The translations under genes were made by a program, and so were the position numbers. Below the pieces are notes generated by a model. The model made no database searches. It was not told the DNA's origin and worked only from the letters and a program-made list of their open reading frames with translations. This document shows positions 55,665 through 59,904 of a stretch of 59,904 nucleotides of DNA, in pieces. How positions within the stretch are numbered: the stretch's first letter is position 1; every line of letters starts with the position of its first letter. The stretch is from Pseudomonas sp. GM49 (GTDB lineage: Bacteria; Pseudomonadota; Gammaproteobacteria; Pseudomonadales; Pseudomonadaceae), in the NCBI RefSeq assembly GCF_000282355.1, contig NZ_AKJL01000192.1, positions 1-59,904 of the forward strand, given 5' to 3'.

Positions 55665-55733
55665 GCGTCCGTGTGGGCAGCACAAAACCCGACACCATTT
55701 ATCAACTATTTACCAAGCGTGCTAACTATTACG

Positions 55734-55788
55734 TTGACATTGGCTGCCTAGGCAGTAACATCTCGACATACATTCACTGCCTAGGCAG
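55734..55788 (+). promoter_or_regulatory. Promoter and twin MarR operators of the efflux operon
   Basis: TTGACA (55734-55739) and TAACAT (55756-55761) form a sigma-70 promoter. The perfect palindrome CTGCCTAGGCAG occurs in its spacer (55744-55755) and again at 55777-55788, with centres 33 bases apart (three helical turns). Binding of the MarR protein encoded directly downstream would block RNA polymerase. Confidence 0.85.
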
Positions 55789-55803
55789 CTAATTGGTAGT
55801 CAG

Positions 55804-56277
55804 ATGAAACATTTCTCTCCAGACGATTTCCACAATTGCCATCTCGGCCTGTTGCTCGGGCGTGCCGCGCTGCTCAAGGACCGGATCATCGACACCCACA
55901 TGGAACCCCACGGCATCACCGCCGCGCAGTTCAAGGTGTTGATCATCATGGCCCAGTACGGCGTCGACTCGCCGGGCGAACTGTGCCGCCACCTGTCTCT
56001 GGACAGCGGTTCGATGACCCGAATGCTCGATCGCCTGGAACAGAAAGGTTTCCTCGCCCGCCAGCGTTCCGAGGCGGATCGCCGCCAGGTGCAGCTGGTA
56101 CTCACGGAAGAAGGGCAGAAGCTCGCCGGGCTGCTGCCGCACATCGGTGCCGAAGCCATGAATGAACTGGCCGGCGCCATCACTCCAGATGAGCTGAAAA
56201 CCCTGGAGATGATTCTGAAGAAGATTCTGGTAGCAGCCGGTGACTCGATCACGCTGCTGCGGGTAGGTGACAAATGA
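55804..56277 (+). CDS. MarR-family repressor of the efflux operon
   Basis: This 157-residue MarR protein has its winged helix at about 45-105 (ITAAQFKVLIIMAQYGVDSPGELCRHLSLDSGSMTRMLDRLEQKGFLARQRSEADRRQVQLVLTEEG). It is the first gene of a MarR/OprM/EmrA/EmrB operon and overlaps the next gene by four bases. The twin CTGCCTAGGCAG palindromes upstream are its probable operators, so it represses itself and the pump until a toxic ligand binds. Confidence 0.93.
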   Translation: MKHFSPDDFHNCHLGLLLGRAALLKDRIIDTHMEPHGITAAQFKVLIIMAQYGVDSPGELCRHLSLDSGSMTRMLDRLEQKGFLARQRSEADRRQVQLVLTEEGQKLAGLLPHIGAEAMNELAGAITPDELKTLEMILKKILVAAGDSITLLRVGDK

Positions 56278-57743
56278 GCAGTAAACCCTTGCGTACCGGC
56301 CTGAGCCTGGTGCTGTTGGCCATGAGCCTGGCCGGTTGCGCCAGCTACAGCGGCCTGAAAACCGAAGGTGTCAGCCTCGACGCGAAAAACCTCAAGGCCG
56401 GGCAATCCCTCGGCGGCGTGACGTTGTCGCCGGCCGCCTGGCCGAAAAGCGACTGGTGGAAAAGCCTTGGCGACCCGCAACTCGACGGTCTGATCCGCGA
56501 GGCCCTGCGCGATAGCCCGGACATGCAAATCGCCGACGCCCGTGCCCATCAGGCCAGCGCTGCGGCCTATGCCGCCGACGCCGAGCGGATGCCGACCCTG
56601 GATGCCAGTGCCGGTGTCAGCCGCTCGCGCCTGGCCCGGGACCAGGACCCGCGCGGGCAGGGCGATGCTTTCGCCACCATTCGCAACATCAGCACCAGTT
56701 TCAATTACAACTTCGACCTGTGGGGCGGTCAGCGCGATGCCTGGGAAGCCGCCCTGGGCCAGGCCCGTGCTGCCGAAGTTGACCAGCAGGCCGCGCAACT
56801 GACACTGGCCGCCGACGTCGCCCGGGCCTACAGCGATCTGGGGCAGGCGCATATCGTCTACGACCTGTCCAGCGAAGACCTCAAGCGCACCCGGCAAATG
56901 CTCGACCTGAGCCAGCGGCGCCTGACTGCCGGGATCGACAGCCAGTACCAGTTCCAGCAGACCGAAAGCCTGGAAGCCACCTCCCAAGCCAATTTGATCG
57001 ACGCTGAAAAGCGCCTGAACAGCGCGAAGATCGCCCTTGCGGTGCTGCTCGGCAAAGGCCCGGACCGCGGCAATGAAATTGCCCGCCCGAACATTCTTCA
57101 ACCGAGCGCGGTAGCGCTACCTTCGGTGTTGCCAGCCGAACTGCTCGGGCGTCGCCCGGACCTGGTGGCCGCGCGCTGGCGGGTCGAGGCGGCGAGCAAA
57201 AGTATCGACGCCGGCAAGACCCGGTTCTACCCCAACTTGAACCTCAGCGCCGCTGCCGGTGCCGAATCCTTGTTGGGCGATGCGATGTTTGGTTCGGCCA
57301 GCCGCTTCTTCAACATCGCACCGACGATCTCTGTGCCGATTTTCGACGGTGGCCGCCTGCGCGCCGACCTCGATTCGCGTGACGCCGATTACGACCTCGC
57401 CGTGGCGCAGTACAACAAAAGCCTGGTGAGGGCGCTGGGGGATGTCAGTGACAGCATCAACCAGTTGCGTGATATCGGCCGGCAGATTGCTGCCCAGCAG
57501 CATGCCACCGACATCGCCCAGGATTCCTACAACACCGTGGTCCAGCGTTACGGTTCCGGCATCGGCAACTACCTGGACGTGCTCAGCATCGAGCAGCAAT
57601 TGCTCCAGGCCCAGCGTCAGCTGGCCAACCTGAATGCCGAGCAGATCGACCTGTCGATCCAACTGATGCAGGCGCTGGGTGGCGGTTTCCAGCCTGAGGC
57701 CATTGCCTCGGCCAACGCCACTCCAGCCACGCTGACCCACTAA
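56274..57743 (+). CDS. Outer-membrane efflux lipoprotein, OprM/NodT family
   Basis: This 489-residue outer-membrane channel of the TolC/OprM type has a lipoprotein signal with lipobox SLAGC (C22). Two repeats of the outer-membrane efflux fold are seen (DWWKSLGDPQLDGLIREAL near 58-76; LGRRPDLVAARWRVEAASKSIDAGKTRFYPNLNLSAA near 290-326). It forms the exit duct of the tripartite pump with the EmrA-like and EmrB-like proteins encoded next. The start overlaps the MarR stop (ATGA). The same order occurs in P. aeruginosa MarR-linked pumps. Confidence 0.94.
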   Translation: MSSKPLRTGLSLVLLAMSLAGCASYSGLKTEGVSLDAKNLKAGQSLGGVTLSPAAWPKSDWWKSLGDPQLDGLIREALRDSPDMQIADARAHQASAAAYAADAERMPTLDASAGVSRSRLARDQDPRGQGDAFATIRNISTSFNYNFDLWGGQRDAWEAALGQARAAEVDQQAAQLTLAADVARAYSDLGQAHIVYDLSSEDLKRTRQMLDLSQRRLTAGIDSQYQFQQTESLEATSQANLIDAEKRLNSAKIALAVLLGKGPDRGNEIARPNILQPSAVALPSVLPAELLGRRPDLVAARWRVEAASKSIDAGKTRFYPNLNLSAAAGAESLLGDAMFGSASRFFNIAPTISVPIFDGGRLRADLDSRDADYDLAVAQYNKSLVRALGDVSDSINQLRDIGRQIAAQQHATDIAQDSYNTVVQRYGSGIGNYLDVLSIEQQLLQAQRQLANLNAEQIDLSIQLMQALGGGFQPEAIASANATPATLTH

Positions 57744-57758
57744 TTCAAGGTACTTGTC

Positions 57759-58961
57759 ATGGCCACTGCCGATACAACTCAACCTCCTGAAAACACTCCA
57801 GGCAACCCCAATTCGGGTAAGCGCAAGTTCATGTTGCTGATCCTGGCTGCCGCCGTTGTGCTGAGTGGCGCGGGCGTCTGGGCCTACCACGAGTTTTACG
57901 GGCGCTGGAGCGAAAGCACCGACGACGCCTATGTGAACGGCAACGTGGTGGAAATCACGCCGCTGGTCACGGGTACCGTGGTCAGTATCGGCGCCGACGA
58001 TGGCGATCTGGTGCATGAAGGCCAGGTACTGGTGAACTTCGACCCGAATGACGCCGAAATCGGTCTGCAAAATGCCCAGGCCAATCTGGCGCGTACCGTG
58101 CGTCAGGTGCGCGGCTTGTACAGCGATGTGGATGGCATGAAAGCTCAGGTCAACGCCCAGAAAGCCGAAGTGCAAAAAGCCCAGGACAACTTCAGCCGGC
58201 GCAAGAATCTCGCCGCCGGCGGGGCGATTTCCCAGGAAGAACTGTCCCACGCCCGCGACGACCTGACCTCGGCGCAAAACGCCTTGGCCAACGCCGAACA
58301 AAAGCTCAAAACCACCAGCGCGCTGGTCGATGACACCGTGGTTTCATCGCACCCGGACGTGATGGCCGCCGCTGCGCAACTGCGTCAGGCCTACTTGAAC
58401 AACTCGCGCAGCGTGCTGATTGCACCGGTTACCGGTTACGTGGCCAAGCGTTCTGTACAGCTTGGTCAGCGTGTGCAGCCGGGTACTGCGCTGATGGCGG
58501 TGATTCCGCTGGATCAGCTGTGGATCGATGCCAACTTCAAGGAAACCCAGCTGCGTGACATGCGCATTGGCCAACCGGTCGAGATCGAAACCGATCTCTA
58601 CGGCAGCGACGTCAAATACAGCGGCACCATCGACAGCCTCGGCGCCGGCACCGGCAGCGCCTTTGCCCTGCTGCCGGCGCAGAACGCCACCGGCAACTGG
58701 ATCAAGATCGTGCAGCGTGTACCGGTGCGGATCCACGTCAACGCCGAAGAACTGGCCAAACACCCGTTGCGGGTCGGCCTGTCGACCATGGTTGATGTGA
58801 ATCTGCGCGACCAAAGCGGCCCGGTGCTGGCACAACAGCCGCCGCAAAAGGCCTCGTTCAGCACCAACGTCTACGACCGTCAATTGGCCGAGGCGGACGC
58901 GATGATCACTCAGTTGATCCACGACAACAGCGCCGCGGTCAGCAAAACCGCGCAACGCTGA
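57759..58961 (+). CDS. Periplasmic adaptor of the efflux pump, EmrA/HlyD family
   Basis: This 400-residue membrane-fusion protein has one N-terminal transmembrane helix (about 24-44). A biotinyl-lipoyl half-motif follows (STDDAYVNGNVVEITPLVTGTVVSIGADDGDLVHEGQVLVNFD), then a coiled-coil hairpin (about 95-205), the second lipoyl half (APVTGYVAKRSVQLGQRVQPGTALMAVI) and a beta-barrel. It links the EmrB-type MFS pump to the OprM-type channel. It starts 15 bases after the preceding gene, with AAGG before the ATG. Confidence 0.94.
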   Translation: MATADTTQPPENTPGNPNSGKRKFMLLILAAAVVLSGAGVWAYHEFYGRWSESTDDAYVNGNVVEITPLVTGTVVSIGADDGDLVHEGQVLVNFDPNDAEIGLQNAQANLARTVRQVRGLYSDVDGMKAQVNAQKAEVQKAQDNFSRRKNLAAGGAISQEELSHARDDLTSAQNALANAEQKLKTTSALVDDTVVSSHPDVMAAAAQLRQAYLNNSRSVLIAPVTGYVAKRSVQLGQRVQPGTALMAVIPLDQLWIDANFKETQLRDMRIGQPVEIETDLYGSDVKYSGTIDSLGAGTGSAFALLPAQNATGNWIKIVQRVPVRIHVNAEELAKHPLRVGLSTMVDVNLRDQSGPVLAQQPPQKASFSTNVYDRQLAEADAMITQLIHDNSAAVSKTAQR

Positions 58962-59036
58962 TTCGCCACAGCTCGCTCCCACCGGGATAGCTGCGTCTGT
59001 GAGGCGCAGCGCCAGACCAGTTTCAAAGGATTCGCG

Positions 59037-59904
59037 ATGAGCAATAACGCGTCTTTCACACCGCCCAGCCTGTTGCTCAGCACCATCGGCCTGTCGCTGG
59101 CGACCTTCATGCAAGTGCTCGACACCACCATCGCCAACGTGGCGTTGCCGACGATTTCCGGCAACCTGGGCGTGAGTTCGGAACAGGGCACCTGGGTCAT
59201 CACTTCGTTTGCGGTGAGCAATGCCATCGCCTTGCCACTGACCGGTTGGCTCAGTCGCCGATTTGGCGAGGTGAAGCTGTTTGTATGGGCGACATTGCTG
59301 TTCGTGCTGGCCTCGTTTTTGTGCGGGATTTCCACGTCCATGCCCGAGCTGGTGGGCTTCCGGGTGCTGCAAGGCGTGGTGGCGGGGCCGTTGTACCCGA
59401 TGACCCAGACCCTGCTGATTGCGGTTTACCCCCCGGCGAAGCGGGGGATGGCACTGGCGTTGCTGGCGATGGTCACGGTGGTCGCGCCGATTGCCGGGCC
59501 GATCCTCGGCGGCTGGATCACCGACAGCTACAGCTGGCCGTGGATTTTCTTCATCAACGTGCCGATCGGCTTGTTCGCGGCATGGGTGGTGACCCAGCAG
59601 ATGAAAAAGCGCCCGGTGGTCACCAGCCGCCAACCGATGGATTACGTCGGGTTGATCGCGCTGATCATCGGCGTCGGGACCCTGCAGATCGTGCTCGACA
59701 AGGGCAACGATGCCGACTGGTTCGAATCCAGCTTCATCGTGATCGGTTCGGTGATTTCGGTGGTGGCCCTGGCGTTCTTCGTGATCTGGGAAATGACCGA
59801 CGAGCACCCGGTGGTCAACCTGCGCCTGTTTGCCCATCGCAACTTTCGCTACGGCACCATCGTGCTGATTCTGGGGTATGCCGGGTTCTTCGGGATCAAC
59901 CTGA
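59037..59904 (+). CDS. DHA2-type MFS drug efflux pump, EmrB family (3' partial)
   Basis: The frame is open from ATG 59037 to the right edge, giving 289 residues of a 14-helix drug:proton antiporter. DHA2 motifs are seen: LATFMQVLDTTIANVALPTI in helix 1, LTGWLSRRFGEVKLF after helix 2, RVLQGVVAGPLYPMTQTLL in helix 4 and the motif-C region VAPIAGPILGGWITDSYSWPWIFFINVPIG. It completes the MarR-controlled tripartite pump. AAAGGA lies ten bases before the ATG. A degenerate REP arm (AGCTCGCTCCCACC, about 58971-58984) sits in the 75-base gap after the adaptor gene. Confidence 0.95.
   Translation, partial: MSNNASFTPPSLLLSTIGLSLATFMQVLDTTIANVALPTISGNLGVSSEQGTWVITSFAVSNAIALPLTGWLSRRFGEVKLFVWATLLFVLASFLCGISTSMPELVGFRVLQGVVAGPLYPMTQTLLIAVYPPAKRGMALALLAMVTVVAPIAGPILGGWITDSYSWPWIFFINVPIGLFAAWVVTQQMKKRPVVTSRQPMDYVGLIALIIGVGTLQIVLDKGNDADWFESSFIVIGSVISVVALAFFVIWEMTDEHPVVNLRLFAHRNFRYGTIVLILGYAGFFGINL

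Overview
The window is about 60 kb of a GC-rich Pseudomonas chromosome, most likely of the P. fluorescens group. The assignment rests on gene families (FadH, PhnWX, LiuABCDE, TamAB, ZapE, XthA), a PrrF iron-responsive sRNA with its Fur box, and about 15 copies of the fluorescent-pseudomonad REP palindrome, mostly as inverted pairs. There are no rRNA or tRNA genes and no phage or IS genes; both ends cut through genes.

Layout. 1-2.5 kb: tail of an RTX-type repeat protein and two unrecognised membrane proteins. 2.7-6.5 kb: fadH, a D-cysteine desulfhydrase/ACC-deaminase family enzyme and a cytochrome b561. 6.7-13.9 kb: a phosphonate region. phnW-phnX with a divergent LysR gene is followed by a second LysR gene of the same subtype, an organophosphate:phosphate-antiporter-type MFS permease and an FAD amine oxidoreductase. 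I read the latter as a second, linked aminophosphonate module. 13.9-19 kb: an orphan short VgrG, a YebC-family regulator, a leucine-rich-repeat protein kinase and zapE. 19.1-26.9 kb: a seven-gene operon joining a polyamine-type ABC importer to a three-component HcnABC/opine-oxidase-like dehydrogenase, with a divergent IclR regulator; its substrate is unknown.

26.9-29.9 kb: an ECF sigma/anti-sigma pair divergent from a membrane-anchored catalase-like peroxidase and a cytochrome b561. Both divergent promoters carry GGAATAA-N14-CGTCT. 30-32.7 kb: an AT-richer metzincin lipoprotein and an M14 carboxypeptidase. 32.9-33.1 kb: prrF sRNA. 33.1-34.3 kb: a small DUF6124-like gene divergent from a CI/LexA-like repressor that has lost its scissile bond, catalytic serine and catalytic lysine. 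34.3-44.1 kb: leucine/isovalerate catabolism (liuABCD, acyl-CoA synthetase, liuE, liuR) with three matching LiuR palindromes. 44.3-46.6 kb: LysR regulator and acyl-CoA dehydrogenase. 46.8-50.1 kb: a PstS-OmpA fusion protein, xthA and a GNAT acetyltransferase. 50.2-55.6 kb: tamA-tamB. 55.7 kb to the end: a MarR-controlled tripartite efflux operon (OprM/NodT, EmrA, EmrB).

The strongest candidates for undescribed biology are the catalytically dead CI-like repressor with its small partner gene, the double aminophosphonate module, the ABC/three-component dehydrogenase operon, and the ECF-peroxidase-b561 unit. All functional claims come from motif reading and memory of protein families; no database search was run.
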